A stretch of 64,000 bases of DNA from Candidatus Schekmanbacteria bacterium (lineage in GTDB: Bacteria; Schekmanbacteria; GWA2-38-11; J061). The notes beneath the pieces are model-generated. The model saw only the letters and a list, made by a program, of their open reading frames with translations. It was not told where the DNA came from and did not search any database. The DNA lies in contig JACRJM010000003.1 of NCBI GenBank assembly GCA_016219965.1, positions 566,299 to 630,298 of the forward strand, written 5' to 3'. The translations under genes were made by a program, and so were the position numbers. Below, piece by piece: positions 50,307 to 59,846 of this stretch (positions within the stretch are counted from its first letter, which is position 1; the number at the start of each line of letters is the position of its first letter).

Positions 50307-52982
50307 ATGATGAAACAGTTGATGAAAAAATTATATACCAAAAAAATATTGTTTGCGTATGCAATACTAATAATTAGCATTGTTTTCGTTGTTCCAGAAA
50401 TTTCGTATTCAGGCGAATCAAAAAAAGTACTTTCATTTAAAGCTGCAGATCACGGGAATTTTTACAGAATAGTGTTTGTCCTTAGCGCGCCGGATAAAGC
50501 TGAAATTAAAAAACAGGATGAAAGTGGACAGCTTGAAGTGACTTTCAAGGAAGCTGAAATAGCAGATAACCTATCTTTGACTTTGAGCAATAAGTATATC
50601 AAAAGCAGTTCAATTATCAGTCCATCACCATTTGTGTGGCAGTGCGTGTTAGTAGATAGCGGAATTAACATAGCAAAAATGGTTTTGGTAAATCCTGACA
50701 GGGTGGTATTTGACTTTAAGAAATCTGCTGTCCCGAAAGAGATTATACAAAATGTAAAAGCTGAGGTAAAAAATATCTCCAACCCTTCTAAATCCAAGAA
50801 TAATCAAGAGCCTAAAAAGGATGTTAATGTTCAGAAACTAGAAAATAAAAAAAGCAAAGAAGATATCAAGGTAGCTTCATCAGTTAGTTCTGCGCACATT
50901 AGTTCTCCGCAAAATAAAATAAATGAAATTAAGCAAAGTAAGCTTATAGAAAAAAATGGATATAAAGAATATCCACAAAAAGTTAATACTTCGCCATTAA
51001 TTGATTTACCAAAGACATCTGCAAGGACAGTAAATATTCAGCAGCCAGAAGACGTTCAAAGTTTAATTCCTGCAAATGCTCCGCCGCTCGTTATCGATGC
51101 TGTAAAGGACTTTAAAGCAAAGAAGTACGCCGATGCATTCCGCAAGTTTAATCAGGCAATAAGAGAAAACAATGGTACGAAGTTTGCAGCTGTATCACAT
51201 GTCCTCGCTGCAGAATCTCTCTTAAACATAATGAAATTACAAGACAAAGAGAGCTTTACTAATGCATTAAAGTTTCTGAATTCGGCGCTTTCATTAAGCA
51301 ATGATAAAATATTGCAGGCCAAAGCTTATTATCTGCTGGGAAACGCTTATTCCAAGATGGGTTTCTATGATGAAGCATCTGCTTATTATAATATGATAGA
51401 TAAGAAATTCCCTTCAACTTATTATGCGACTGCGGGAATATTGGAGAGAGCAAACCTTCATTTTGAGAAAAAAGAATTTGATAAGGCATTAATGCTTCTT
51501 AACTCAATTCAAACAGAAAGCCTTGATGCTAAAATGCGAGAACAATTATTCCTCCAAATGGCCTCAGGTTATTTCAAAATTGCCAATTATAATATGGCAT
51601 GTGAGTGTTTCGAGAGAGCAACAACACTCTCGTCTGGTTTTGTATCAAAATCCGTTTCGGAAGATAATTGGCTGCAATATGCTCAATCGTTGTATAAAGT
51701 TGGACGGTATAGCGAATCAAAAAACATATTGTCAAAATTTATTATTTCAAATGATGCAAAATCCTTGTCTGTTGCCGGAGCAAAAATAATAATGGCCGAT
51801 GTGGATTTGGCTGAAGGGAGAGAAGCAGACGCGATTAACAGTCTGTCTCAGTTAGCAAGAGAGTTTGCAGGTACAAAATATGCAGGTGAGGCAAAGCTGA
51901 GAAGAGCGGAATATAATTTTAGGAGAAACCACAATTTAGGTGTAGCAATAACAGACTTCAATGATATTGTTTTTTCAGATTATCCATCTGACTTAAGGCG
52001 CAAAGCTTTAAGCAGCGAAATCAGCGCCTTTTGTGAACAATCTAAGTATAACGATGCATTGAAGATTCTTTCAAAAGTTAAAAGTACTAAGGACGGGAAT
52101 ATGACAGATACCATTAATGAGTGTATCGGAAAAATCATTAATGAAGGAGTTTCATTTTATTACCTTAGTGGCAACCACAGCAAAATTGTTGAATTGTATA
52201 TTGCAGCTAATGAGATAAGCAATGTTCAAAGCAAAGGTATCGAAGCTGCAGCGGCCTTAAAACTTTGTGAATCATTAATTGAATTATCTTACGTTTCTGA
52301 AGCAAGGAGAATACTGGAAGGTAGTATGATTCAATCTGGCATAGACGAACAAAATCGGGCTATATATCTGGAGTCAATTTCCTATATGAAGGAGAACTCT
52401 TTTGCTAAAGCAGAGGAGAGTTTAAGAAGATTTTTGCAGGAAAATTCTGATACCATAAGTCAGGAAAATGGGACTATGTTTCTCGCAGAGTCCCTATATG
52501 AACAGGGAAAGTATGAAGGATCGCTCCAAATTCTGAAAGAAACTAAAAAAGATGGTGTTAAAAGAAAATATCTTGAAGGAAAGAATTTTATGATGATGTC
52601 TCAATATGGTGTGGCAGTTTCAAGCTTCAAAAGGGCTTTGGAATATATTGAAAAATTACCTGATAGACAGCCTCTTTACGAAGATATAGTTTTTTGGATG
52701 GCGTATAGCTGCTATAAGCTTGATGATTATGAAGAGGCATTATCTAATTTGAGCCTTATTGATACATCTCTTTATAAGTCAAAGGAAAGTGAAGTGGCAT
52801 TGCTGAAGGTACAGATACTGAACCAAATGGGTGAACAAAAAAGAGCACTTAAAGTTGTTGAAGAAGATGAAAATAAAAATTCCACTATGCCTGAACTCAA
52901 TGATGAGATAAAAGAAGATATTTTATGGAAATTAAAACATGAAAAACAGTTAAGAAAGATACTGAAGAGAGGTCAAAGTTAA
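50307..52982 (+). CDS. Exported AMIN-like/TPR protein linked to flagellar regulators
   Basis: 891-residue exported protein with signal (KKILFAYAILIISIVFVVPEISYS). Residues about 35-145 look like an AMIN-type beta domain (VLSFKAADHGNFYRIVFVLS ... VLVNPDRVVFDFKKS) that binds peptidoglycan. A low-complexity Lys/Asn/Ser linker follows (about 150-255), then many TPR helix pairs (KARNATED-like IQTESLDAKMREQLFLQMASGY, QAKAYYLLGNAYSKMGFYDEASAYYNM, and further to the end). Starts ATGATG with another ATG at 50322; no strong ribosome binding site. It is the first gene of the sigma-54-dependent operon with the kinase and regulator, so a role in flagellar assembly or positioning is inferred. Confidence 0.8.
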   Translation: MMKQLMKKLYTKKILFAYAILIISIVFVVPEISYSGESKKVLSFKAADHGNFYRIVFVLSAPDKAEIKKQDESGQLEVTFKEAEIADNLSLTLSNKYIKSSSIISPSPFVWQCVLVDSGINIAKMVLVNPDRVVFDFKKSAVPKEIIQNVKAEVKNISNPSKSKNNQEPKKDVNVQKLENKKSKEDIKVASSVSSAHISSPQNKINEIKQSKLIEKNGYKEYPQKVNTSPLIDLPKTSARTVNIQQPEDVQSLIPANAPPLVIDAVKDFKAKKYADAFRKFNQAIRENNGTKFAAVSHVLAAESLLNIMKLQDKESFTNALKFLNSALSLSNDKILQAKAYYLLGNAYSKMGFYDEASAYYNMIDKKFPSTYYATAGILERANLHFEKKEFDKALMLLNSIQTESLDAKMREQLFLQMASGYFKIANYNMACECFERATTLSSGFVSKSVSEDNWLQYAQSLYKVGRYSESKNILSKFIISNDAKSLSVAGAKIIMADVDLAEGREADAINSLSQLAREFAGTKYAGEAKLRRAEYNFRRNHNLGVAITDFNDIVFSDYPSDLRRKALSSEISAFCEQSKYNDALKILSKVKSTKDGNMTDTINECIGKIINEGVSFYYLSGNHSKIVELYIAANEISNVQSKGIEAAAALKLCESLIELSYVSEARRILEGSMIQSGIDEQNRAIYLESISYMKENSFAKAEESLRRFLQENSDTISQENGTMFLAESLYEQGKYEGSLQILKETKKDGVKRKYLEGKNFMMMSQYGVAVSSFKRALEYIEKLPDRQPLYEDIVFWMAYSCYKLDDYEEALSNLSLIDTSLYKSKESEVALLKVQILNQMGEQKRALKVVEEDENKNSTMPELNDEIKEDILWKLKHEKQLRKILKRGQS

Positions 52983-52985
52983 AAA

Positions 52986-53726
52986 ATGAATCAGCATAAT
53001 GAAAAAAGAGAACTTGAGATCCAGTCTGAAAGATCAAAAAAGCTTAGGGCTATGGGAGAACTTGCGGCAGCCATGGCGCATGAAATTAGGAACCCTCTTG
53101 GAAGCATTGAGCTCTTTGCCTCAATGATTAAATCGGGGATGCTTGAAGGCGAAGAGATAAAAAAATTCTCTGAACATATTCTGGTTTCAGTTAAGAAACT
53201 TGATTGTCTGATAACTAATCTACTCATTTTCTCTAATTTACCAAAGCCTGCATTGTTTAAGATTGACCCAAATAATTTTATTGAGGAATTTTTTGGATCT
53301 CTTAAATATTTCCTGGAGCAGAACAACATAGAACTGAAAAAAAATATCTCTTCAGAACCAGCCAGCATACTTGTAGATCGTGAATTTTTTAAACAGACAC
53401 TGCTTAATATTGTTATTAATTCATTACAGGCAATGCCTGAGGCAGGTATTATTTCTGTAAATACTTATTTAAGTGCTGCTAATTATGATTTTTTAAAGAC
53501 CTATTATGTGATAGAAATATCAGATACTGGATGCGGTATATCTCCTGATGTGATTGATAAAATATTTAATCCTTTTTTTTCTACAAAGGAGAAAAAGGCG
53601 GGAATAGGACTGTCTATAGTAAACAACATAATGGAAACGCATAAAGGACTGATAGAGGTTGAAAGCAAGGAGAATAAAGGAGCATTATTCAGATTAAAAT
53701 TCCCATTAGTTATTATGGAGACTTGA
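52986..53726 (+). CDS. flrB: Cytoplasmic sensor histidine kinase, FlrB/FleS-like
   Basis: 246-residue kinase with only the catalytic core: HisKA with the phospho-accepting H32 in AAAMAHEIRNPLGSI, and HATPase_c with ISDTGCGIS and KAGIGLSIV boxes. No membrane helix or PAS domain, apart from a short N-terminal coil, which fits FlrB-type kinases of flagellar hierarchies. Stop is 1 base before the start of the next gene, so tightly coupled to the regulator below. Symbol is by analogy, not from a search. Confidence 0.85.
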   Translation: MNQHNEKRELEIQSERSKKLRAMGELAAAMAHEIRNPLGSIELFASMIKSGMLEGEEIKKFSEHILVSVKKLDCLITNLLIFSNLPKPALFKIDPNNFIEEFFGSLKYFLEQNNIELKKNISSEPASILVDREFFKQTLLNIVINSLQAMPEAGIISVNTYLSAANYDFLKTYYVIEISDTGCGISPDVIDKIFNPFFSTKEKKAGIGLSIVNNIMETHKGLIEVESKENKGALFRLKFPLVIMET

Positions 53727-53727
53727 A

Positions 53728-55071
53728 GTGACCAGGGCTATCCTTGTTGTAGATGATGAACCGGAAATGAGAATTGCCATATCCAAGGCAATAAGCATGG
53801 GTGGTTTCAGAGTTGAATCAGCTTCAAATGGTTATGAAGCTATAGCTAAAATGAAACAGTCTTTCTTTGATCTTATTCTCACTGATCTTAGAATGCCTAA
53901 AATGGACGGAGTAACACTTCTCGGTCAGATAAAATCTCTTTCTCCGGAATCTTCTGTTGTTCTAATTACAGCTTATGGCACCATAGAAAATGCAGTGGAA
54001 GCTATGAAACTTGGCGCTGACGATTACATACTTAAACCATTTTCATTTGAGATACTAAATAATGTAATTGAAAAAGTATTAGACAGAAAAAATGAAGCCT
54101 ATAGGTCAGGAACTGACGCGGATATTCCATATAAAAAGGAGATTATTACAAAAAACTCCGACATGGCGAAGCTTCTGTTATTTGCAAAATCGATAGCTGT
54201 CAGCAATGCCACAGTCCTTATTCAGGGAGAGAGTGGCACAGGAAAAGAGCTTCTTGCGAGGTATATACATCAGGAGAGCGACAGACGTAACATGCCTTTT
54301 GTTGCCATAAATTGCGCTTCTCTTCCTGAAGGGCTTCTGGAAAGTGAACTTTTTGGTCACGAAAAAGGTGCTTTTACCGGAGCGGTTGCACGAAAAGAGG
54401 GAAAGTTTGAACTGGCTAATGATGGTACATTGATGCTTGATGAGATTACTGAGATGAAATATTGCCTTCAGGCAAAGCTTTTAAGAGCAATCCAGGAGGG
54501 AGAGATTGATAGAGTTGGCGGAAGGAATCCCGTAAAAATAAATACCAGAATTATTGCTACTACCAATAGAGATATTAAAGAGTGCATAAAAAATGGAGAA
54601 TTCAGACAGGACCTTTTTTATAGATTGAATGTTATACCACTAAGAATACCATCGCTTTCTAAACGTGTTGATGACATTCCTTTCCTTGCTGAATACTTTC
54701 TAAAAAAATCTTGTGAACGCAATAAGAGGAATTTACTTAAACTAAGTTCAGATGCTTTAGCATCTCTTGAAAACCACTCATGGCCTGGAAATGTAAGAGA
54801 ATTTGAAAATCTTATAGAAAGAGCTGTGTTATTGTGTGAAGGAGATAATATAGAACCTGAACATCTTTTGTTTGATTATAATGACGATTCTTCTTGTGAG
54901 GAATCATCAGATTCATTAGCAGACGATATTACAATTCATGAAATGGAAAAACGTCTGATAGTAAATACTCTCAAGAAGGTAAATGGTAACAGAACAAAAG
55001 CTGCTTCTATTCTGCAAATAAGTATAAGAACGTTGAGAAACAAACTCCGGGAATACCAGATAAGCCAGTAG
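53728..55071 (+). CDS. flrC: Sigma-54-dependent flagellar regulator, FlrC/FleR-like
   Basis: 447-residue activator with receiver D53 (LTDLRMPKMDG), AAA+ Walker A GESGTGKE (167-174), GAFTGA (214-219) and a Fis-type HTH (NGNRTKAASILQISIRTLRNKLREYQIS). Cognate kinase lies immediately upstream. It would activate the sigma-54 promoter before flgB, and possibly its own operon promoter. Start is GTG (MTRAILVVDD); no terminator hairpin is evident downstream. Confidence 0.9.
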   Translation: MTRAILVVDDEPEMRIAISKAISMGGFRVESASNGYEAIAKMKQSFFDLILTDLRMPKMDGVTLLGQIKSLSPESSVVLITAYGTIENAVEAMKLGADDYILKPFSFEILNNVIEKVLDRKNEAYRSGTDADIPYKKEIITKNSDMAKLLLFAKSIAVSNATVLIQGESGTGKELLARYIHQESDRRNMPFVAINCASLPEGLLESELFGHEKGAFTGAVARKEGKFELANDGTLMLDEITEMKYCLQAKLLRAIQEGEIDRVGGRNPVKINTRIIATTNRDIKECIKNGEFRQDLFYRLNVIPLRIPSLSKRVDDIPFLAEYFLKKSCERNKRNLLKLSSDALASLENHSWPGNVREFENLIERAVLLCEGDNIEPEHLLFDYNDDSSCEESSDSLADDITIHEMEKRLIVNTLKKVNGNRTKAASILQISIRTLRNKLREYQISQ

Positions 55072-55243
55072 GAATTCTTTTCATCTCTGCGGGAAAAAAT
55101 ATCCTTCTTAAAGGTAAAAACTACCTTAAGCATTCAATTCAAAAATGATTAGCATTTTACTTCAGCTCCAAAAAAAGCTTTAAATCAATAGGTTGCAAGA
55201 ATTGTTGTTTTGTTTTTTTAGTATCAAAAACGGCAAAGTGTTG

Positions 55244-55260
55244 TGGCATATTTCTTGCTA
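55244..55260 (+). promoter_or_regulatory. Sigma-54 promoter of the flagellar basal-body operon
   Basis: TGGCATATTTCTTGCTA: GG (55245-55246) and GC (55257-55258) with 10 bases between. Start of transcription would be about 12 bases after the GC, 30 bases before the flgB ATG. The reading frame annotated from a GTG at 55243 overlaps this element, so the true flgB start lies downstream. Confidence 0.8.
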
Positions 55261-55299
55261 TTAAAAGCTCCGGTAACTCTTAATGAAGGTAATGCAGAT

Positions 55300-55716
55300 A
55301 TGGGTGACAGTGAAATATTCGGCAAAACGATCGACATCCTGAAAAGCAGCATGGATATGAGAGCTGCACGCCATCTTGCTATCTCTTCGAACATAGCCAA
55401 TTATGAAACTCCGAACTATAAGGCTAAAGATCTGAAGTTTGATAAAGTGTTGGCAGATGAAATCAGGAGCAATGATGCTATAAAACTTAATGTCACTAAT
55501 CCTAAACATTTTATTCTATCTGGAACTCCCAGCAGTTCAACTGGTGTAACTGTGGAAGAGAATGATACGGCTAATATGGATAGGAACAACGGAAATACAG
55601 TTAATATAGACCAAGAGATGGTAAAGCTTGCTGAGAATGGAATTATGTATGATGCCCTTTCCCAGATAATTGCCCGTCAGTTCAATTCACTGAAAGATGT
55701 TATTAAGGGATATTAA
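55300..55716 (+). CDS. flgB: Flagellar basal-body rod protein FlgB
   Basis: About 138 residues, proximal rod protein. The rod-family N-terminal motif (AARHLAISSNIANYETPNYKAKDLKF) and the C-terminal helix (MYDALSQIIARQFNSLKDVIKGY) are present. The ATG at 55300 with AAGG 11 bases before it is chosen because an earlier in-frame GTG lies inside the sigma-54 promoter. First gene of the flagellar operon. Confidence 0.93.
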   Translation: MGDSEIFGKTIDILKSSMDMRAARHLAISSNIANYETPNYKAKDLKFDKVLADEIRSNDAIKLNVTNPKHFILSGTPSSSTGVTVEENDTANMDRNNGNTVNIDQEMVKLAENGIMYDALSQIIARQFNSLKDVIKGY

Positions 55717-55735
55717 GGAAGGAGGAAGTTAAATC

Positions 55736-56176
55736 ATGGATTTTTTGACAGCGCTTCAAGTAAGTTCTTCAGCACTTGATGCCCAAAGGGTAAAGATGAA
55801 CACTATTGCTTCAAACCTGGCTAATGCAGAAACAACAAGGACTCCTGAAGGAGGCCCATATAAGAAAAAAACCGCTGTATTGACAGCTACGGAAGTTAAT
55901 AATGCTGGCGGCTTTAAGAATTTTAAAGATGCGCTTGAACAGAGTATTAAAGGAGTAAAAGTTTCAGAAATAACTGAGGATAATGAAAGTTATAAATTGA
56001 AATATGAGCCGGGTAGCCCGGATGCTGATGAGAAAGGCTATGTAAAACTTCCAAACATAAATTTAATGGAAGAGATGGTAAACATGATGTCTGCTAGCAG
56101 GGCTTATGAAGCTAATGTGACGGCAATCAATGCTACCAAAAGTATGGCACAAAAGGCTTTGGATATAGGTAAATAA
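55736..56176 (+). CDS. flgC: Flagellar basal-body rod protein FlgC
   Basis: 146-residue rod protein: N-terminal ALQVSSSALDAQRVKMNTIASNLANAETTRTPEGGPY and C-terminal NLMEEMVNMMSASRAYEANVTAINATKSM are the FlgC signatures. Ribosome binding site AAGGAGGAAG. Forms the rod with FlgB, FlgF, FlgG and FliE. Confidence 0.95.
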   Translation: MDFLTALQVSSSALDAQRVKMNTIASNLANAETTRTPEGGPYKKKTAVLTATEVNNAGGFKNFKDALEQSIKGVKVSEITEDNESYKLKYEPGSPDADEKGYVKLPNINLMEEMVNMMSASRAYEANVTAINATKSMAQKALDIGK

Positions 56177-56190
56177 AAAAGGGGATATAA

Positions 56191-56496
56191 GTGGTTGATT
56201 TAAAAATAGGCAGTCTTCCCTTCAAAGATTTGATTCAGGAAAAAAAGCTGAACAATGATGTGGCAACGACCAATGGTCCGTCATTTTCAGATACTATCAA
56301 AGATTTTGTAAAGGACGTAAACCAGTCCCAGAAGGAAGCTGATCAGGCTGTACAGAATTTCGCCTCTGGAGGAAACATCAGTATACACGAAACAATGATT
56401 TCTCTCCAGAAAGCAGATGTCTCATTTAAATTGATGCTTCAAATAAGAAACAAAGTGTTAAGTGCGTATGAAGAGATAATGAAAATGCAACTTTAG
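56191..56496 (+). CDS. fliE: Flagellar hook-basal body protein FliE
   Basis: 101-residue protein with the FliE C-terminal signature (SGGNISIHETMISLQKADVSFKLMLQIRNKVLSAYEEIMKMQL, split here over about residues 60-101). Starts with GTG behind an AAGGGGA ribosome binding site. Links the MS ring to the rod. Confidence 0.93.
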   Translation: MVDLKIGSLPFKDLIQEKKLNNDVATTNGPSFSDTIKDFVKDVNQSQKEADQAVQNFASGGNISIHETMISLQKADVSFKLMLQIRNKVLSAYEEIMKMQL

Positions 56497-56512
56497 TTTT
56501 TTGGGAGTGTAA

Positions 56513-58072
56513 ATGGCTTTAATAAATCAATTATTGAATCAGTTAGGAAATATTTTTAAAAATCTTCCAGTAGCAAACAGGGTATCATTTATTCTTCTCC
56601 TGTCAATTTTTTTGGCTGCTTTTGGTGCTGTTGTATTCTGGGGGACAAGACCGGATTATGAACTCCTGTATGCTAATCTTTCAGGGTCTGATGCTTCTTC
56701 TATTGTATCTAGCCTTAAAGAGAAAAAGGTTTCTTATAAATTGGAAGGTAATGGCAGCAGAATATATGTCCCGGCAGAATCTGTTTATGACATTAGAATG
56801 GAGCTTGCAGCTGAAGGGGTGCCAAAGGGAGATGGTATAGGTTTTGAAATTTTCGACAAGAATAGTTTCGGGCTTACGGATTTTGTACAAAAGGTAAACT
56901 ATCAGAGATCTCTTCAGGGGGAACTTGAAAGAACTATATCCAGGCTTGATTCTGTGGAAACAGTGAGGATTCATCTTGCTATACCAGAGAAATCTCTTTT
57001 CCTTGAAAATGCAGAAGAACCTAAAGCATCAGTAGTAATAAAGCTCAAACCAGGGATGACCATTAACCAGAAACAGGTCCGTGGAATTGTGAACCTTGTT
57101 TCAGGTTCAGTTGAGAGGCTTAAGGCACAGAATGTTACTGTTATAGATTCACTTGGCAATATCTTGTCCAATAATGAAGCAGATGAACTTGGAATAGGAG
57201 AAAACACTCTTCAGATGGAATACAAACAATCTATTGAAAGCTCTTTTGAAAAAAGAATTCAAACTATGCTTGAAAGGGTTGTAGGGAAAAACAACATAAT
57301 TGCCAGAGTAACTGCAACTTTGGATTTCCAACGTGTGGAGCTAACTGAAGAAAAATATGACCCTGATTCACCGGTTGTAAGAAGTGAACAGATTAGCGAA
57401 GAAAAAACTCAAGGGTCACAGGGGCAGTTAGGCGGTCAATCAAATAAGAGCAATGAAGTAAGGAATTATGAGATCAATAAAACTGTAAGTCATCAAGTTG
57501 CCCCGTCAGGAACCATAAAAACTCTTTCGGTGGCGGTATTGATTAATGGTTCTTATAAGGAAACCGGTGAAGCTGGAAAAAATGAATACATGCCGCGTAC
57601 TAATGACGAGATGAAGAAGTTTTCAGATATTGTCAGGACAGCAGTCGGATTCAACCAGGACAGGGGAGATAAAGTAGAAGTCGTAAATGTCCCGTTTGAA
57701 ACAGTAAATGATGAGAGTATTAAGCCTGCAGGATTCTTCAATAATGAAACGACCAACCTTGCTATTAAATACGGTGTAATGCTCGTACTAATGTTACTCA
57801 CATATTTCCTCATAATTAGACCATTAATCGCCTGGATGACAAAACCCATAGAACCAGGTGGATATGCAGTTTCATATCCCATGAGTGTAAGTGAAATTGA
57901 AAGAAGGATGTCTGAGCCAGCGGCAATTTCGGGAGAAAGAGCTTCGGCTGCATATGGACAGAGAAATGCTGATTTTGGCGGAACGCAAAGAGATAAAGTG
58001 CTTGAGATGGCAAAAACAAATCCTGAAATTACAGGGAAAGTAATAAAGGGATGGCTTAATTCCAGGAGTTAA
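56513..58072 (+). CDS. fliF: Flagellar MS-ring protein FliF
   Basis: 519-residue membrane protein: N-terminal helix (VSFILLLSIFLAAFGAVVFW, about 24-43), YscJ/FliF domain (YELLYANLSGSDASSIVSSLKEKKVSYKLEGNG), second ring-building domain, C-terminal helix (YGVMLVLMLLTYFLIIRPLI) and the cytoplasmic tail ending in the FliG-binding segment (LEMAKTNPEITGKVIKGWL). Full length for the family. Confidence 0.95.
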   Translation: MALINQLLNQLGNIFKNLPVANRVSFILLLSIFLAAFGAVVFWGTRPDYELLYANLSGSDASSIVSSLKEKKVSYKLEGNGSRIYVPAESVYDIRMELAAEGVPKGDGIGFEIFDKNSFGLTDFVQKVNYQRSLQGELERTISRLDSVETVRIHLAIPEKSLFLENAEEPKASVVIKLKPGMTINQKQVRGIVNLVSGSVERLKAQNVTVIDSLGNILSNNEADELGIGENTLQMEYKQSIESSFEKRIQTMLERVVGKNNIIARVTATLDFQRVELTEEKYDPDSPVVRSEQISEEKTQGSQGQLGGQSNKSNEVRNYEINKTVSHQVAPSGTIKTLSVAVLINGSYKETGEAGKNEYMPRTNDEMKKFSDIVRTAVGFNQDRGDKVEVVNVPFETVNDESIKPAGFFNNETTNLAIKYGVMLVLMLLTYFLIIRPLIAWMTKPIEPGGYAVSYPMSVSEIERRMSEPAAISGERASAAYGQRNADFGGTQRDKVLEMAKTNPEITGKVIKGWLNSRS

Positions 58073-58075
58073 TTT

Positions 58076-59116
58076 ATGGTTTTGGTTCCACCGGATTCAA
58101 ATAATTTAAGAGCTGAAGCAAGTAATTCAAAGAAAGCAGCCATTCTCCTATATATGCTTGGTGAGGATGTAGCCTGCGAATTGTTAAAAAATTTAAACAG
58201 CAATGAAATTAGAGAAGTTTTGGAACATCTTTCCAAGCTTGATAAAGTATCGCAGGCTGAAGTGGATATGATAATGGATGAGTTTTATAAACAAGCCTCA
58301 TCCACAAACGTTGGAGCACTTAATCCTGACAAGGGTTATGCAAACAAGCTGATGAAAAAGGTAGCAAATCTGGTTAAGGAAACAGATGAAGACTTTGACT
58401 TGTCTTTTGCTTTTACAAATGAGGAAGGTCTGTCTCTTCTCAGAATGACTGATCCTGAACTTTGTGCCAATTTTTTAAAGACTCAGTATCCGCAGATTTC
58501 AGCCTTGATTATATCACGTCTGGAGCCATTGAAGGCCGCCAACATCATAGAGAAGATGCCAAAAAAACTTCAAAGTGAAATTATCACCAGGATGGCAAAC
58601 CTTAAAGAAGTTGCCCCTGAGGTTTTGAACGAAATCGATTTCATATTAAAAAAAGAATTAAGTGATTTAGGGGGAAATCGCAAGAATGCCATAGGAGGAG
58701 TAAAACCGGTTGCTGAGATACTAAACCACCTGCCTAAATCAATTGAAAACAAAATACTAAGTGCAGTATCAGAAAAGGACAAAGATATAGCGCAGAAAAT
58801 AAAAGAACATATGTTCACATTTGAAGACCTCATTCATGTTGCTGCAAAAGATCTGCAGGCTGTGCTGAAAGAAACAGACGGACAGAAACTTGCTTTAGCT
58901 CTAAAAGCGGCCAGTGAAGGACTTAAAGAAAAAATATTTTCTAATGTGTCTGAACGCGTCAAAGATATGATTAAGGATGATATTGACACAATGGGTCCGG
59001 TAAAACTTAAAGATGTTGAAAAAGCTCAGCAGGACGTAGTCTTGATTGCGAGAAAGCTTGAAGAAGAAGGCAAAATAACCTTTGGCGGGAATGCCGAGGA
59101 AGAAATGATAGTGTAA
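58076..59116 (+). CDS. fliG: Flagellar motor switch protein FliG
   Basis: 346-residue switch protein with N-terminal FliF-binding part (SKKAAILLYMLGEDVACELLKNLNSNEIREVLEHLS), middle domain (EKMPKKLQSEIITRMANLKEVAPEVL) and C-terminal torque-generating part (FEDLIHVAAKDLQAVLKETDGQKLALALKAASEGLKEKIFSNVSERVKDMIKDDI). Starts 3 bases after fliF. Confidence 0.95.
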   Translation: MVLVPPDSNNLRAEASNSKKAAILLYMLGEDVACELLKNLNSNEIREVLEHLSKLDKVSQAEVDMIMDEFYKQASSTNVGALNPDKGYANKLMKKVANLVKETDEDFDLSFAFTNEEGLSLLRMTDPELCANFLKTQYPQISALIISRLEPLKAANIIEKMPKKLQSEIITRMANLKEVAPEVLNEIDFILKKELSDLGGNRKNAIGGVKPVAEILNHLPKSIENKILSAVSEKDKDIAQKIKEHMFTFEDLIHVAAKDLQAVLKETDGQKLALALKAASEGLKEKIFSNVSERVKDMIKDDIDTMGPVKLKDVEKAQQDVVLIARKLEEEGKITFGGNAEEEMIV

Positions 59117-59118
59117 AT

Positions 59119-59841
59119 ATGAAAGGGAATACTGTGTCCACTTTGCCATTTAAGCTCGAAGATCTCGAGCCCGGGAAACGAAGAATAAAGGTTAAGAAAA
59201 AAAATCATGAGGTGTTTGAGAGGATAACAATACTTCAAAATTTAAATTCAAATGGTTTCAAACAAAATCAAAAAAAAGATCCACACAATGCTGGAGATGA
59301 AAGCAACAGTTCTCAGTCTGCAGACTTATATTTATTAACGGAAAATGAAAATGCCTATCAAAAAGGTCTCGAAGAAGGAGAAGAAAAAGCACTGAGGAAA
59401 CTAAAGGAATTTTTTGATTCCTTAGGGCTACTTTCTCATGAAATGAAAAAGAAAATAGAGGAACTCGACGGAGAAAGTATGTCTTTCTCCATTCAAATGT
59501 CACTGAAGATAGCTGAGAAGATTGTTGGAAGCGAACTTTCTGTCAATGAGAAATCTGTAGAAAATGTTTTGAGGCGTGTACTTAAAAAAGTACCAAAATC
59601 TGGAGAAATAAAAATTTTAATGAATATGTCAGACCTTGAAAGATTTAAATCACTACATCCTAAAGTTGATGAGTTTCTCGGGGGAATAAGTGAAACAGTA
59701 GTATTCGAGGGAAGTGAAAAGGTTAAATCAGGTGGATGCTATGTACATACAGAAACGTTTTGCATGGATTCGTCTGTAGAGAAACAGCTTGAAAATATCG
59801 GTTCCAAACTTTTGGAAACGGTAAGTAAAAAAGAAAAATAA
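59119..59841 (+). CDS. fliH: Flagellar assembly protein FliH
   Basis: 240-residue export regulator that binds FliI. N-terminus is basic and variable, the middle has a GxxxG-like helix (AYQKGLEEGEEKALRKLKEFFDSL), and the C-terminal part (LKIAEKIVGSELSVNEKSVENVLRRVLKKV ... GGCYVHTETFCMDSSVEKQLENI) matches the V-ATPase E-like domain. Starts 2 bases after fliG. Confidence 0.88.
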   Translation: MKGNTVSTLPFKLEDLEPGKRRIKVKKKNHEVFERITILQNLNSNGFKQNQKKDPHNAGDESNSSQSADLYLLTENENAYQKGLEEGEEKALRKLKEFFDSLGLLSHEMKKKIEELDGESMSFSIQMSLKIAEKIVGSELSVNEKSVENVLRRVLKKVPKSGEIKILMNMSDLERFKSLHPKVDEFLGGISETVVFEGSEKVKSGGCYVHTETFCMDSSVEKQLENIGSKLLETVSKKEK

Positions 59842-59846
59842 AATTA

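Noticed and set aside
55243-55299. N-terminal extension of FlgB from GTG 55243
   Set aside because: The extension lies on the sigma-54 promoter and upstream of the expected transcription start.
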